A DNA stretch of 64,000 nucleotides from Solirubrobacterales bacterium (GTDB lineage: Bacteria; Actinomycetota; Thermoleophilia; Solirubrobacterales; 70-9), in the NCBI GenBank assembly GCA_020438425.1, contig JAGQUQ010000002.1:32259-96258 (forward strand). Reading direction: 5' to 3'. This document shows, in pieces, positions 9,171 through 16,882 of this stretch. Each line of letters begins with the position of its first letter. Positions within the stretch are counted from its first letter, which is position 1. Under the pieces are notes generated by a model that saw only the letters and a program-made list of their open reading frames with translations, ran no database searches and was not told the DNA's origin. A program made the translations under genes and the position numbers.

Positions 9171-9785
9171 TCAGCAGGCGTCGAGTTCGTACTCCCAATT
9201 GATGAGGACCGCCGAGCTCTCCAGGATGGTTCCGAGTCGACCGGTTTGGTCTTCAAGCCAAAGGCCGAGCAGGAGCTTCAGTTTCGACTCGCGTTCCAGA
9301 CAGTCCTGAGCAAGCAGTTGCGTGACCCGGGCGCTGACCTGGTTCGTCAGTCCGACGAGGGCAGCGTCGAGGCCGATGTCCGAATGGTCAACGTTCAGTT
9401 CGAGCAGCGAGGCCTCCCATCGTCCGATCGTTGGGGATTTGTGGCTCCCGAACGCTCTGACCTCCACGTGGACATCCAGTTCTCCGGCCAGTGCCGCAAG
9501 GTCTTGATGTCGGATCAGCACCGAATCTTCGACCTCCTGTTTCACCAGCCGGGGCATCAGATCGGGATCGAGCTGTCTCGAGGCCTGAAGCCTCATTTCA
9601 TCAAACGGTGGTCTGATCTCCCGAAGGCCGAAACCTGCGGGTTCAGACGTGACTGTCTCCGGGAGCTCGATCAAGTCCGATCCGCAGTAGGTGCACGCTT
9701 GCCCGGTCAGGGTTCCTTCCTCCCCGAAGTAGTCGAAAGCGGCGCAACAATAGAGGCACTGTAGACTGGAGGAAAGCACGAACAC
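9171..9785 (-). CDS. Zinc-ribbon protein of unknown function
   Basis: A 204-residue product from a GTG at 9785. Residues 10-34 contain a four-cysteine pattern (CLYCCAAF then CTYCGSDL), a zinc ribbon as seen at the N terminus of many small nucleic-acid-associated or folding proteins. The remainder is acidic with alternating helices and strands (DLAALAGELDVHVEVRAFG). It heads a minus-strand pair with the PD-(D/E)XK-like gene. The frame continues past its TGA for ~60 codons (see 8985-9170), so this may be the 5' part of a longer, interrupted gene. Confidence 0.55.
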   Translation of the reverse strand: MFVLSSSLQCLYCCAAFDYFGEEGTLTGQACTYCGSDLIELPETVTSEPAGFGLREIRPPFDEMRLQASRQLDPDLMPRLVKQEVEDSVLIRHQDLAALAGELDVHVEVRAFGSHKSPTIGRWEASLLELNVDHSDIGLDAALVGLTNQVSARVTQLLAQDCLERESKLKLLLGLWLEDQTGRLGTILESSAVLINWEYELDAC

Positions 9786-9849
9786 ATGTTCGCATACATT
9801 TCGGACGAGTCAAGGGGTCAGGCAGATTCAGGCTGGGAAGTTGCCGCAA

Positions 9850-9892
9850 ATTCGGGCGTCACCCTGAGAAACGGATCGGGCCCCCGCTATTC
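9850..9892 (+). repeat. Island junction repeat, copy D
   Basis: A well-preserved copy: ATTCGGGCGTCACCCTGAG, AAACGGATCGGG, CCCCCGCTATTC. The outer arms AATtCGGG and CCCGctATT pair with one small bulge. It is followed at once by a rho-independent terminator hairpin. Confidence 0.7.
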
Positions 9893-9896
9893 ACTG

Positions 9897-9922
9897 AAAG
9901 CCCCGCTGATTGCGGGGTTTTC
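9897..9922 (+). terminator. Intrinsic terminator hairpin
   Basis: AAAG, the stem CCCCGC (9901-9906), loop TGATT, stem GCGGGG (9912-9917), then TTTTCT. The T-tract favours plus-strand termination. It also lies 55 bp past the end of the minus-strand ATPase gene and could weakly stop that transcript. It isolates the cassettes on either side. Confidence 0.75.
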
Positions 9923-9976
9923 TCATGAAGAGTCAGCGCTGGTGAATCAAGAGGTGGTTGCCGAGCGGAGATCGAC

Positions 9977-11218
9977 TCAAGACCACAGCCCTCTTGCCGG
10001 TACGGCGGCGAGGCGATCGCCGAACGGGAGCGTGTCGGCACCGGTGTACAGAACCACGCCGGCTTTGAAGCGGTCGCCGAGCTTGTCGCGGAGGTAGCGC
10101 AGTCCGGCGAAATCCCGGGTCCCAGGGGTTGCTCCGGCCTTGACTTCGACGCCGACGATTTCGCCGCTGCGGCGCTCCAGGATTACGTCCACCTCGCGCT
10201 GCTGCTTGTCGCGGTAGTGGAAGAGCTGGACGGGTTCGTCCGCCCAGTCGGCCTGGCGCAACAGCTCCATCGCTACGAAGCTCTCGAACAGCGGTCCGGC
10301 GAGGTCACCATCTTCTGTGATGCGGCGTTCGTTCGCACCGATCAGATACGCCATCAGACCACTGTCTACGATGTGCAGCTTGGGACTCTTGATCTGACGG
10401 CTGCCCAGATTGACATGCCACGGTCTGAGCTGGCGGACGAGGAATAGATCTTCAAGGACTTTGGTGTGGGCACGGGCTGTGTTGGTGTCAACTCCGAGAT
10501 CGGTGGCCATGCCATGGAAACTCGCCAGACCACCCGACCGCGAGGCGATTACGAAGAGCAGACGCTCTACGTTCCCGGTGTTGCGGACATTTGCGATGTC
10601 GTCGAGATCGCGGCCGATGATCGACGCGACATAGCTGGCGAAGAAGCGGGATCGGCCGCGGGAGCTTCGTCCTTGCAGTTCCGGATAGCCACCGGTGACC
10701 AGCATTTCGGCTAGGGCGCCGCGGCCAACGTCCGATCCGGTGACTTGCGGGAAGCGGCCGTTGAACAATTCGTCGATGAACGTCTCGGAATGGTTGTGTA
10801 ACTCACCCTGCGATAGCGGCCAGAGGTTGAGGTACTCGATCCGTCCGGGAAGCGCGTCCGCAACGGTCGGGAGTGTGAGGATGTTCGCCGATCCCGTGAG
10901 CAGGAACTGGCCTCGGGAGGGGTCGTTGTCGAGGCGCTGTTTGATGGCGAGGAGTAAGCCGGGTGCTCGCTGCACCTCGTCGATCACCGCAGGCCCGGAG
11001 ATCCCGGCGACAAAGCCGGTCGGATCCTCCCTCGCGGCGTTTGCGGTGGCTTCGTCATCAAGGCTGATGAGATGAGCCGGGTATGCGTTGGAGGCCAGGT
11101 CAGTAGCGAGAGTGCTCTTGCCGACCTGCCGTGCGCCCAGCAGCGCGACGGCGCGACTCTCGGCCAGTGCCTCCAGAAGAAACGGGCGGAGATGGCGGGC
11201 GTGGAGTTTTGGGGCCAT
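9977..11218 (-). CDS. AAA+ ATPase with DUF4143 domain
   Basis: Residues ~30-37 form a Walker A motif (GARQVGKS) and PAVIDEVQR a Walker B. QFLLTGSANIL is the sensor-1 strand. The middle holds LVTGGYPE and SRFFASYVASIIGRDLDDIA, the signature of the ATP-binding/DUF4143 family. The C-terminal half has VDSGLMAYLIG and the restriction-like block HYRDKQQREVDVILE followed by GVEVKAG, i.e. D...E-x-K. Such proteins are common in islands; their function is not established, with toxin or defence roles proposed. The start at 11218 (MAPKLHARHLRPF) is preferred over a GTG or TTG 7 codons upstream. It is the only gene between repeats D and E. Confidence 0.85.
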   Translation of the reverse strand: MAPKLHARHLRPFLLEALAESRAVALLGARQVGKSTLATDLASNAYPAHLISLDDEATANAAREDPTGFVAGISGPAVIDEVQRAPGLLLAIKQRLDNDPSRGQFLLTGSANILTLPTVADALPGRIEYLNLWPLSQGELHNHSETFIDELFNGRFPQVTGSDVGRGALAEMLVTGGYPELQGRSSRGRSRFFASYVASIIGRDLDDIANVRNTGNVERLLFVIASRSGGLASFHGMATDLGVDTNTARAHTKVLEDLFLVRQLRPWHVNLGSRQIKSPKLHIVDSGLMAYLIGANERRITEDGDLAGPLFESFVAMELLRQADWADEPVQLFHYRDKQQREVDVILERRSGEIVGVEVKAGATPGTRDFAGLRYLRDKLGDRFKAGVVLYTGADTLPFGDRLAAVPARGLWS

Positions 11219-11248
11219 GCTCTCGACCCTAGCAACCAAGCCGGACGG

Positions 11249-11281
11249 ATTATGAATATCAGGGTAGACAGATTATGAATC
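11249..11281 (-). promoter_or_regulatory. Tandem repeats GATTATGAAT upstream of the ATPase gene
   Basis: GATTATGAAT occurs at 11249-11258 and again at 11272-11281, 23 bp apart (about two helical turns). On the minus strand each copy reads ATTCATAATC and contains CATAAT, a good -10 hexamer, 30-60 bp before the ATPase start. This looks like a promoter with a repeated operator. The binding protein is unknown. Confidence 0.5.
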
Positions 11282-11321
11282 TAAACGTGGTCATATTGTG
11301 TTCGTGGCATAACTGGCCCAT

Positions 11322-11359
11322 AACCCGAAGGTCGCCGTTTCGGGACGGGCCGGGTATTC
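11322..11359 (+). repeat. Island junction repeat, copy E
   Basis: A diverged copy. The left part is a perfect hairpin, CCCGAA - nine bases - TTCGGG. The right end GGGCCGGGTATTC is identical to copy A. AACCCG near the left edge can pair with CGGGtaTT at the right edge. It separates the DUF4143 ATPase from the three-gene metallohydrolase operon. Confidence 0.55.
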
Positions 11360-11500
11360 GGTTTCAGGTGACCCAGTCGGGAGCGAGATTCTCGAGGGTT
11401 CGTCCCGTTCCTCCTGGAAATGAAAGGGGGACGCGATCTGTCCAGAGCGCACTCTGACCGGTTCTGTCAGATCGGGGGTCTTGGCGCGACTCACCCCAAG

Positions 11501-12754
11501 GTGAAAGCGAGAATCCACAGGGGAGCTTCGGAAGTGGGTGGCTCTACAGTCGAGCTTGAGGCTGGCGGTCAGCGCCTCGTCCTCGATGTGGGACTTCCCC
11601 TCAGCCCATCGAAGGTTCGCTACCGGGACCTGCTTCCCGACGTCCCTGGACTATGGGCCGAAGGCGATGGGTCTCTACTCGGCGTCCTGGTCTCTCACGG
11701 GCATCTCGATCATTGTGGGCTGGCTGACTTGGTCAGGCCGGAGATACCCGTCTTCATGAGTGAAGCCGGACGGCGCGTCCTCGAGCAGGCGGCTTTCTAC
11801 AACACGAGATGGCAGCCCCCAAAGCAAACTCGTTCGCTCCCTCTTGATTGTTCATTCGATTTAGGCCCTTTCAGGATCACCACTTTTCGGGTCGACCACA
11901 GTGCTTACGACTCCCGCGCCTTTCTGATCGAGGCTGCCGGAAAGCGCCTTGTTTACTCGGGTGATCTGCGCGCACACGGTAGGAAAAGTGGCTGGTTGGA
12001 GAACCTGATCAAAGTCGCCTCCGGGTCCGACTGCCTTCTTCTTGAAGGGACCAATGTCGGCCGAGAAGTCGCGCTCGAAAGGAATTCTTCAATGCAAGAT
12101 GAACTCGCGGTTGAAGAACGCTGCTCCGAACTCTTTGCTCACCATGAAGGGTTGGCCCTAGCCTTTTTCTCGGCCCAGAACACCGACAGGCTTGTTTCGG
12201 TGCGAAACGCAGCCCGCCGCGCCGGACGCCACCTGATTCTCGATCTCTACGCGAACGACCTCGCGAAGGCGACGAACGACCCTACCGTTCCCAGCGCTAT
12301 GGACGACGGCGTTCGGGTCTATGTCACAGAAAGTCAGCGCCGCCGGGTGCTTCGTTCGGGTGAATTTGACCGGGTGAACTATCTAGGTAGATCACGCATA
12401 TTTCGCGACGAAATCGCTGAAGATCCCGGCCGTTGGGTGATGCTCACTAGGAACTCAATGCTTGGTGAGTTGGCCCGCGATCAGTGTCTGGTCGGGGCTC
12501 GATCTGTCTGGATGTCGTGGCCGGGATATCTCGAACCGGAGTTCGGAAGTTCCGGTCAGGAACTCGCCCAGCAAGGGCTTAGTCCCGAGTTCGTCCACAC
12601 CTCCGGCCACGCCCGGGTATTCGATCTCCAGTGTCTCGCCACCGCCCTCGCCCCGGATAGAGTGATCCCGATCCACACGAACGAACCGAACGCATACGCC
12701 GACCTGTTCGAAGGGGTTGAAGTCAAAGACGACAACGAGTGGTGGGAGGTTTGA
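11501..12754 (+). CDS. MBL-fold metallohydrolase, RNase J/beta-CASP-like
   Basis: A metallo-beta-lactamase fold hydrolase. Metal-binding motif: VLVSHGHLDHCG (HxHxDH). Later ligands: FRVDHSAYDS, then LVYSGDLRAHG (Asp). Near the C terminus it has VHTSGHA and VIPIHTNEP, the His motifs that close the active site in beta-CASP nucleases such as RNase J. The central RMK-like block (LALAFFSAQNTDRL) fits a beta-CASP insert. The start is taken at GTG 11501 (KARIHRGASEVGGSTVELEA, the usual first strands); an ATG at 11420 is also in frame. It is the first gene of an operon with two others that overlap or nearly touch, all between repeats E and F. A nucleic-acid processing or defence role is likely. Confidence 0.8.
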   Translation: MKARIHRGASEVGGSTVELEAGGQRLVLDVGLPLSPSKVRYRDLLPDVPGLWAEGDGSLLGVLVSHGHLDHCGLADLVRPEIPVFMSEAGRRVLEQAAFYNTRWQPPKQTRSLPLDCSFDLGPFRITTFRVDHSAYDSRAFLIEAAGKRLVYSGDLRAHGRKSGWLENLIKVASGSDCLLLEGTNVGREVALERNSSMQDELAVEERCSELFAHHEGLALAFFSAQNTDRLVSVRNAARRAGRHLILDLYANDLAKATNDPTVPSAMDDGVRVYVTESQRRRVLRSGEFDRVNYLGRSRIFRDEIAEDPGRWVMLTRNSMLGELARDQCLVGARSVWMSWPGYLEPEFGSSGQELAQQGLSPEFVHTSGHARVFDLQCLATALAPDRVIPIHTNEPNAYADLFEGVEVKDDNEWWEV

Positions 12755-12755
12755 G

Positions 12756-13661
12756 ATGGATTTCAGCAAGGGTGGTGGCAAGCCAAAGGTGCCGGTCAAC
12801 CCTATGGGTCGGCGGTACGTCGAAATACACCAGAAGGCGAGCGCCGACTCAGGCCCTCGCCCTCGTGGATCAAGGGCGAAGGCCCAGCTCAAGCTCGCGG
12901 AGAAGGCAGTGGCGGACGCTTCAGTTCTCGCGCGCGACTTCCAGGAAAGCGTCGACAAGCTCGAGAGGGAGTACATGCCACGCAAGGAGCCTTTCCACCC
13001 ACGTCGTTCAGAAGAGGCGACCTGGCAAGCGAAATACATCGAAGAGTACGTTCCGGACGAGGTCGTTACATCGAATATCGCGGCTCGGGCCCGAAAGAGC
13101 GGCCTCTTTCTCGAAGGACACGGCAAGATCAAATACGTGGACCGCGAAATCAAACCGGTGAGAACGACGAAGGGCATCAAACAGAAGAAGGGTTCAGGCA
13201 TCGACTTGCGTCTGGACCTGCTGCTGGCTCAGGGTGATCGCCCGATCGTTGCCGAAGTGAAGTGTCGTGGGGACGAAAACGCCTACTACGCGCTAATACA
13301 GAGTCTTGCGGCAGCGGCCCAGTTGTCTCCCAAGCTTCAGCGCAAGAGGCTCACCTGGGCTTACGGTGAAGGCCGAGCCAAAGAAGAAAAAGCTGTCGAT
13401 TTGAGCGAGACCAATGCGATCGCCGTGTGGATCATGCTTTGCCGGCACAACAGCAGAGGAGAAGAAAAGCGAGAGATGTTCGATCTGACACGCCGGATCT
13501 CGCAAGAGCTCATGGGGGGTACAAACTTCAAGAGGTATGTGTCTGAAATTCGATGCGTCTGGATCGCCGACTTGGAGGAAGGGCCGGTCAGACTCACCGA
13601 AGAACCAGCAAAATTCAAGGGCAAGTCCGACGATCGCCTCAGGGGCTGGTGCGCAAAATGA
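12756..13661 (+). CDS. Putative PD-(D/E)XK nuclease partner of the MBL protein
   Basis: A 301-residue basic protein, ATG one base after the preceding TGA. Residues ~155-190 read KGSGIDLRLDLLLAQGDRP followed by IVAEVKCRGDENAYYA, a D...(V)xExK signature of restriction-like nucleases. The N-terminal half is Lys/Arg-rich and helical (SRAKAQLKLAEKAVADAS). An internal 39-bp upstream extension in the same frame overlaps the MBL gene and is disregarded. Its tight coupling to the MBL-fold gene argues for a shared function. I do not recognise the full-length family. Confidence 0.65.
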   Translation: MDFSKGGGKPKVPVNPMGRRYVEIHQKASADSGPRPRGSRAKAQLKLAEKAVADASVLARDFQESVDKLEREYMPRKEPFHPRRSEEATWQAKYIEEYVPDEVVTSNIAARARKSGLFLEGHGKIKYVDREIKPVRTTKGIKQKKGSGIDLRLDLLLAQGDRPIVAEVKCRGDENAYYALIQSLAAAAQLSPKLQRKRLTWAYGEGRAKEEKAVDLSETNAIAVWIMLCRHNSRGEEKREMFDLTRRISQELMGGTNFKRYVSEIRCVWIADLEEGPVRLTEEPAKFKGKSDDRLRGWCAK

Positions 13662-14011
13662 GCATCTTTGAGGGCGAACTCAGGGTGGCTACCGGAAGGT
13701 TGCCGACGGACCTTCGAACCTGGATGCGACGGGCCCTTGACTCGGGGTGGTTCGACATCACCTCCGGCAGCTACGACTCACGGGGCGTAGGCCGATGCCC
13801 GGTCGGCGCAGCGGCGGCCTTGGCCGGAGTCTGGGTCAACGGAGGCATCACCGGAAAGCCCGAATGGGGAACTCCCGAGGAGCCCGGTCCCCAAGTCGAG
13901 AACTTTGCGGCCTACTTCGACCTTGTATCAGAAGACATAGGCCTCGACGCGGCAATCGCGATCGTGACACAAGACCTCGGTGTAAACCCAGAAATGGCGG
14001 TAGCAGCGTGA
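13658..14011 (+). CDS. Small protein, third gene of the MBL operon
   Basis: A 117-residue acidic protein whose ATG overlaps the preceding stop (ATGA at 13658-13661). It contains GRCPVGAAAALAGVWVNGGI, a Cys/Gly-rich segment, and ends DIGLDAAIAIVTQDLGVNP. I recognise no family. It has no signal peptide and no TM segment. Translational coupling suggests a component or immunity/regulatory subunit of the system made with the two upstream nuclease-like proteins. Confidence 0.6.
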   Translation: MSIFEGELRVATGRLPTDLRTWMRRALDSGWFDITSGSYDSRGVGRCPVGAAAALAGVWVNGGITGKPEWGTPEEPGPQVENFAAYFDLVSEDIGLDAAIAIVTQDLGVNPEMAVAA

Positions 14012-14035
14012 CGTCTATTCAGCTATTCGTTCGAC

Positions 14036-14077
14036 AACTCGGGTGTCACCCCGAGAAACGAATCGGACCGAGTATTG
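14036..14077 (+). repeat. Island junction repeat, copy F
   Basis: The most symmetrical copy. The outer arms ACTCGG (from 14037) and CCGAGT (near 14068) are fully complementary; the left half also forms CTCGG-GTGTCAC-CCGAG and the right half TCGGACCGA. The right end is GAGTATTG. It lies between the MBL operon and the paired membrane proteins. Confidence 0.65.
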
Positions 14078-14150
14078 GGCGCCCCGGCCAACGATCGTAG
14101 AGGCCAAGGGTCGGCTGCATTTCTACGGGATGCCCAAGAGGGAGACGATG

Positions 14151-14537
14151 ATGTCCAACGAAACCACGGAAGAAGCTACCAGCCTCCAGCCGGGTCGCCA
14201 CGACGAGAACAACGACACCGTCGCGATCCGGAAAGCAACGCTTGCGACCATCTTGGCCGGAGTGGCAGTGGCGGTCGTGTTAGGCATTGGGGGTTACCTG
14301 TTCGGGAAGAACAGCGGAGAGGACCTCGAAGCGGCGCGAGCAACCGGAACCACTGCAGGCCGGGCCGTTGGGGAGAAACGTGGCGACATTCGAGGCTTTC
14401 GAGCAGGCTTCGCGAAGGGCAAGTCCCTCGGCTTCGCCGTCTCCTATAACCAGGCCTACAAAATCGCTTACCTGGATGCTTGGGAAGAAGCGGGTCTAGA
14501 TGCACCTCCCAAGAAGGATGTCAAGGTAAGTCGATGA
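14151..14537 (+). CDS. Single-pass membrane protein with glycine-periodic tail (paralogue 1)
   Basis: A 128-residue protein. After a polar N terminus comes one TM helix (AILAGVAV-type run leading to VLGIGGYLFGK), then a Gly-every-4 pattern (GTTAGRAVGEKRGDIRGFRA) that resembles glycine zippers, and a Tyr-rich helix (SYNQAYKIAYLDAWEEAG). AGGGAG sits 6 nt before the ATG at 14151. The next gene encodes a similar layout and overlaps it by 4 bp, so they are likely paralogues acting together, for instance as hetero-oligomers in the membrane. No known family; function unknown. Confidence 0.65.
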   Translation: MSNETTEEATSLQPGRHDENNDTVAIRKATLATILAGVAVAVVLGIGGYLFGKNSGEDLEAARATGTTAGRAVGEKRGDIRGFRAGFAKGKSLGFAVSYNQAYKIAYLDAWEEAGLDAPPKKDVKVSR

Positions 14538-14980
14538 GCAAACGAACACCGATCTCGATTGCCGCGGTGATTCTGGTCGGTGTCGTCGCTGGACTCGGCG
14601 GCTACTTGCTGGGCCATGGCGAGGCCCCCACCATGGACGATGCCCGGACGGAGCAACGGGAAGCTTTTCGCGTCGCGTTCAGATCTGCTTTTCCCGATGC
14701 GCTGGACCGCGGCGAAGACAGAGGTCGCAAGCTCGGCTTGAAGCGAGGCCAACGGAAAGGTACGAGGCAAGGAACCAAGCGCGGCAACACAGTTGGGTCC
14801 GAGGACGTATCCGAAGAGCAAGCCCGTCTTGCGGCCGCAGCGGCCGCGGCTGCCGAAGAAGCGGCAGCCCAGGCCGAGGTCTTGCCTCCAATCCCAGATG
14901 GAGCGGATGAACCTAATCCGGCTGAGCTATGTGAGGCGGCGCCTACTTCCGCCGCCGAGTTCGGCTACTCCTGTCCCTAG
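14534..14980 (+). CDS. Single-pass membrane protein with glycine-periodic tail (paralogue 2)
   Basis: A 148-residue protein starting at an ATG inside the previous stop (ATGA). The TM helix ISIAAVILVGVVAGLGGYLL ends with the same GGYLxG motif as paralogue 1. It is followed by EAFRVAFRSAFPDALDRG and a basic Gly-periodic stretch (RKLGLKRGQRKGTRQGTKRG), an Ala/Glu coiled-coil-like run, and a C-terminal segment with two Cys (LCEAAPTSAAEFGYSCP). The pair occupies the whole 1-kb interval between repeats F and G. Confidence 0.65.
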   Translation: MSKRTPISIAAVILVGVVAGLGGYLLGHGEAPTMDDARTEQREAFRVAFRSAFPDALDRGEDRGRKLGLKRGQRKGTRQGTKRGNTVGSEDVSEEQARLAAAAAAAAEEAAAQAEVLPPIPDGADEPNPAELCEAAPTSAAEFGYSCP

Positions 14981-15047
14981 ATTGCCGCTTCGGCTGCTGG
15001 TCCGTGCCACATTGGTAGGAAGAGATTCAGACGGCCACTCGCTCCCG

Positions 15048-15091
15048 AATTCGGGCATCACCCCGAGAAGCGGATCCTGCCCCCGCTATTC
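15048..15091 (+). repeat. Island junction repeat, copy G
   Basis: A well-preserved copy: AATTCGGGCATCACCCCGAG, AAGCGGATCCTG, CCCCCGCTATTC. The arms and centre align with copy D without gaps. It lies downstream of the paired membrane genes and at the 3' side of the minus-strand AbiE operon. Confidence 0.7.
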
Positions 15092-15144
15092 CCCCATTTG
15101 CGACTGGATCGGCCTTGGCAGGCGCCTCGCGGTCTCCCCTCGTC

Positions 15145-16035
15145 CTATCCAGACTTCTCCCAGCGTTGAATCTCTGGTTCCCAGGTCCCGGCCGGGACCT
15201 CGCCGCTCAAGATCGGGTCCAGTAAGGCGGCTGCAGCCCGATGACCACCGGTGACCTTGTTCGGTATCCCCACCTCGCTGGCCAGGTGCTGGAACGGCTG
15301 ATCCCACTCCGGTGGCGGGGACGGCACCGAGTACGGGACTGGGTGAGTGCCACGTGAGGTGAAGACTTCCTGGATCTCTCGCTTGAGACTCTCGGCATCG
15401 AGGCTGGACAGGGTGGAGATCAAAACGATGTCCACCAGATCCTTGGTGCGGGTGCTGGTACGACCGCCCTCGTAGGTTCGGGTGAGGGCATGAAGCTTCT
15501 CGGCGACCTGGACCTCTAGGGCGATGGCTTCGACCTCGACCGGCTCGATTCCAGCGAAGGTGAGGAGGTCATCGGTGCGCAGGGTCTCAGACCGGATTTC
15601 CTGAGTCTCTCGGTGCCCGACATCGAGCACGAACGATTCGAACGGGCGACCGGCCAGGGAGGTGCTCACTTTGAATCGGTGGCTCCCGCCGAGACGATCC
15701 TCAGGCGCGTCCGTTCCCTCGATCGTAAGGACGAAGAAATCGCCGGAGTCGTGGGTCGCCGCGTCGAGGAGGATGTCAAGCAACGCTTCGTCCTCGGCTC
15801 GCCACTCGATGTCGACATCCTTGGTGCTCCTTGCTCTGGCTGAGAGACGAAGGTCGAGCGCGATTCCTCCTTTCAACAGCCACTGCTCGCGGGCGACCGC
15901 GGCTAGACGAACCAGCAGACGGTCGAAGGCAACACGCTTGCGTATCCGTGCCAGAAGCGCCCCGTCGCCGTCGGCCCGATCCTTTAGCCGCTGTTCGAGC
16001 GCTTGGCGAAACGACGCTGGATCCTGGTACTTCAT
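15145..16035 (-). CDS. AbiEii-type nucleotidyltransferase toxin
   Basis: A 296-residue member of the nucleotidyltransferase AbiEii/AbiGii family. LLKGGIALDLRL followed by ARSTKDVDIE is the GG...DxDI nucleotidyltransferase signature. AEKLHALTR and RTKDLVDIVLI are the two further conserved blocks (EKL.A and KDxxDI). In type IV toxin-antitoxin/abortive infection systems these enzymes modify tRNA or other targets with nucleotides and cause growth arrest. The ATG overlaps the stop of the antitoxin gene (ATGA at 16032-16035), giving the usual antitoxin-then-toxin order. Confidence 0.9.
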   Translation of the reverse strand: MKYQDPASFRQALEQRLKDRADGDGALLARIRKRVAFDRLLVRLAAVAREQWLLKGGIALDLRLSARARSTKDVDIEWRAEDEALLDILLDAATHDSGDFFVLTIEGTDAPEDRLGGSHRFKVSTSLAGRPFESFVLDVGHRETQEIRSETLRTDDLLTFAGIEPVEVEAIALEVQVAEKLHALTRTYEGGRTSTRTKDLVDIVLISTLSSLDAESLKREIQEVFTSRGTHPVPYSVPSPPPEWDQPFQHLASEVGIPNKVTGGHRAAAALLDPILSGEVPAGTWEPEIQRWEKSG

Positions 16036-16634
16036 CGGGACGCTCCCTCGATGCTGGCTTCAACGAACCTGCCCGCTCGCTCGGAGCTAGACGACGCTGC
16101 CGCCCGCAGTCGCCGGGGCGTTGTCATTCCTCGTTCGAGGGCCTGATGGATGGCCATCTCGACTTGCTCGGGTTGAGTTCCGCCCTTGATCGCGTCGACG
16201 ATGGTTCGCTCCGGGTTGGTCACAGGAAGCCCCTGTACTTGCCTGATTTCCTCTTTCGCGGGATCGTTGTTTGGGAAGTGGAGCTGGATCCCGTCGCGGC
16301 GTCTCTGACCTCGCTCCGAGCGGGGGAGAGTCATGTGAACGGTATTGGGGATCACATCCGAAAGCTCGAGCAGCTCGAGAGCGCTCTCGTGCGAGACCAC
16401 GGCGCCGGCATCGCGGAGCGGTAGCCAGGCGGCCATCACGTGCTCGTGGGGGCTGGAGGGAAAGTGGCGCAGGCGAAACAGGCCGCGCCGGATCCGTTCG
16501 TAGCGTCCGCCGCGGCGCGCGTGGTGACGCAGGGTGCTGCGATCCATGCCCGACCCGATCGCCTGCTGGGCGGTGAAGTACCCGGCTTGTGACTCCGCCA
16601 GCTGGTATAGCCTCTCGTGATATCCGTCAGACAT
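16032..16634 (-). CDS. AbiEi-type antitoxin/transcriptional repressor
   Basis: From the ATG at 16634 the protein starts MSDGYHERLYQLAESQAGYF, then a winged-helix segment (FTAQQAIGSGMDRSTLRHHA, RRGLFRLRHFP) and the C-terminal AbiEi domain (VSHESALELLELSDVIPNTV, NPERTIVDAIKGG). AbiEi antitoxins repress their own operon by binding inverted repeats, and such a repeat lies just upstream. The 31 codons before this ATG overlap that operator and are unlikely to be translated. It is coupled to the toxin gene by a 4-bp overlap. Confidence 0.9.
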   Translation of the reverse strand: MSDGYHERLYQLAESQAGYFTAQQAIGSGMDRSTLRHHARRGGRYERIRRGLFRLRHFPSSPHEHVMAAWLPLRDAGAVVSHESALELLELSDVIPNTVHMTLPRSERGQRRRDGIQLHFPNNDPAKEEIRQVQGLPVTNPERTIVDAIKGGTQPEQVEMAIHQALERGMTTPRRLRAAASSSSERAGRFVEASIEGASR

Positions 16635-16642
16635 TTGGGTTA

Positions 16643-16657
16643 TTTTACCACCTAAAA
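16643..16657 (-). promoter_or_regulatory. Inverted repeat, likely AbiEi operator
   Basis: TTTTA-CCACC-TAAAA, a 5-bp inverted repeat with 5-bp centre in an AT-rich patch, 9 bp upstream of the antitoxin ATG. AbiEi proteins are known to autorepress through inverted repeats at this position; the assignment here is by analogy. Confidence 0.6.
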
Positions 16658-16882
16658 TGCTGACAAAGCCAAAAAAAACGAGTCGATTCCAAGGCCATCC
16701 CGTCGATGAAAGGATGCGCCAAATCAATCGATGGAAAGTTCTGGGTGTGGGAGGTCAGTTGAGTTTTGCCAGGCACTTCGTGGTGCGGTGGGCTACGGAC
16801 TTGCGCCGGTCGTTGGTGAGGCGATCACGCCGGTGCGTAGCGATCGGGCGAGCTTTGGATCTGGGTCGGCCCAAGGCAGGAA

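Noticed and set aside
9168..9764. A 198-residue plus-strand open frame
   Set aside because: The minus strand carries a clear four-cysteine zinc ribbon and a link to the following gene.
14036..14077. A tRNA-like anticodon arm: 5-bp stem CTCGG/CCGAG with a 7-base loop GTGTCAC (would read GUC, Asp)
   Set aside because: No T-arm (GGTTCRA) or acceptor stem follows and other copies of the repeat do not keep the loop length, so it is not a tRNA. A distant origin from a tRNA 3' end remains possible but unproven.
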